Part shown: one piece after another, positions 5,211 through 5,472 of the stretch
Layout of the letters: each line of letters begins with the position of its first letter
Position numbering within the stretch: position 1 is the first letter of the stretch
Source of the DNA: an uncultured Saprospiraceae bacterium
Lineage (GTDB): Bacteria; Bacteroidota; Bacteroidia; Chitinophagales; Saprospiraceae
Length of the DNA stretch: 5,472 bases
Assembly: GCA_937959095.1 (NCBI GenBank)
Contig: CALGLY010000430.1
Location: forward strand, 1 to 5,472
Reading direction: 5' to 3'
Notes under the pieces: generated by a model
What the model was told of the DNA's origin: nothing
The model's database searches: none
The model's input: the letters and a program-made list of their open reading frames with translations, nothing else
Program-made: the position numbers and the translations under genes

Positions 5211-5472
5211 GTAGCGAAGTATTTATTGATGGCTTCTGTTCTATTATTCACTTGTAGCTTTTTGTATATCTTATTAATGTTTTGTTTTAGTCCATTTGTA
5301 GTAATAGGCGGCTTTAGTTCGGCAGCAATTTCTTTATAGAGTTTTCCGGTGGCTAGGAGTTCCAATATTTCTATTTGACGGGGCGTGAGCATTTCGATTT
5401 TAGGGACTCTAAAACTCTCTATGACTTTCTTCGCGATACTTTGACTCATGGGCGAACCGCCCTCCTGAACCG
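5204..5472 (-). CDS. NarL/FixJ-family response regulator, C-terminal part with LuxR-type HTH, cut by window edge
   Basis: The minus-strand frame is open from the right edge to TAA 5204-5206, showing 88 residues. The first visible codons read VQEGGSPMSQSIAKKVIESF, the typical linker between the receiver domain and the DNA-binding domain of NarL-type regulators, so the ATG at 5449 is internal and the gene begins outside the window. Residues about 26-85 are a LuxR/GerE helix-turn-helix: EMLTPRQIEILELLATGK, YKEIAAEL, then the recognition region TTNGLKQNINKIYKKLQV and NNRTEAINKYF. The recognition helix has Gly60 and Asn64 where many relatives have a Thr/Val and His, a possible specificity difference. 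It should act as a phosphorylation-controlled cytoplasmic transcription factor with a histidine kinase that is not visible here. Targets cannot be inferred. The visible part is about 40% of the usual 210-220 residues. Confidence 0.88.
   Translation of the reverse strand, partial: VQEGGSPMSQSIAKKVIESFRVPKIEMLTPRQIEILELLATGKLYKEIAAELKPPITTNGLKQNINKIYKKLQVNNRTEAINKYFATR

Overview
The window looks like chromosomal DNA of a Bacteroidota bacterium, probably from the Saprospiria/Chitinophagia/Cytophagia side of the phylum. The support is a type IX secretion system (T9SS) type A C-terminal sorting domain, a tail-fibre-like secreted protein with a C-terminal module common in that phylum, an aldehyde dehydrogenase start resembling Bacteroidota PruA proteins, AT-rich spacers, leaders without clear Shine-Dalgarno sites, and candidate TAnnTTTG-type -7 promoter elements. 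The assignment is inferred from family features, not from a search.

Left part (1-1570), all on the minus strand. Positions 1-738 hold the first 246 codons of a delta-1-pyrroline-5-carboxylate (glutamate semialdehyde) dehydrogenase that runs off the left edge. A 106-bp spacer with a candidate promoter separates it from a complete classical SDR oxidoreductase (845-1570).

Middle part (1571-4176). A 312-bp spacer carries a perfect 13-bp dyad upstream of the SDR gene. It is followed by the only plus-strand coding candidate, a 60-codon ORF that is a signal peptide plus a short tail (1883-2065). A strong hairpin with a 13-bp perfect stem (2094-2122) then separates it from a convergent two-gene minus-strand unit. 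In that unit a 468-residue secreted tail-fibre/adhesin-like protein (2770-4176) lies 25 bp ahead of a 202-residue T9SS cargo protein (2136-2744). Both have signal peptides, so the pair probably makes envelope or surface-exposed products. I cannot assign a ligand or role.

Right part (4177-5472). An unrecognised 136-codon minus-strand ORF (4303-4713) is followed by a 490-bp stretch without an intact gene. That stretch holds a hairpin, a short direct repeat and a stop-interrupted minus-strand frame that may be a gene remnant. The window ends with the C-terminal part of a NarL/FixJ-type response regulator with a LuxR-type DNA-binding domain (5204-5472). Its true start lies beyond the right edge; the ATG at 5449 is internal.

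I see no rRNA, tRNA, CRISPR array or intact mobile element. Most of the window is ordinary housekeeping or accessory sequence. The parts most worth a second look are the secreted gene pair, the truncated signal-peptide ORF facing it, and the gene-poor stretch next to the orphan ORF.
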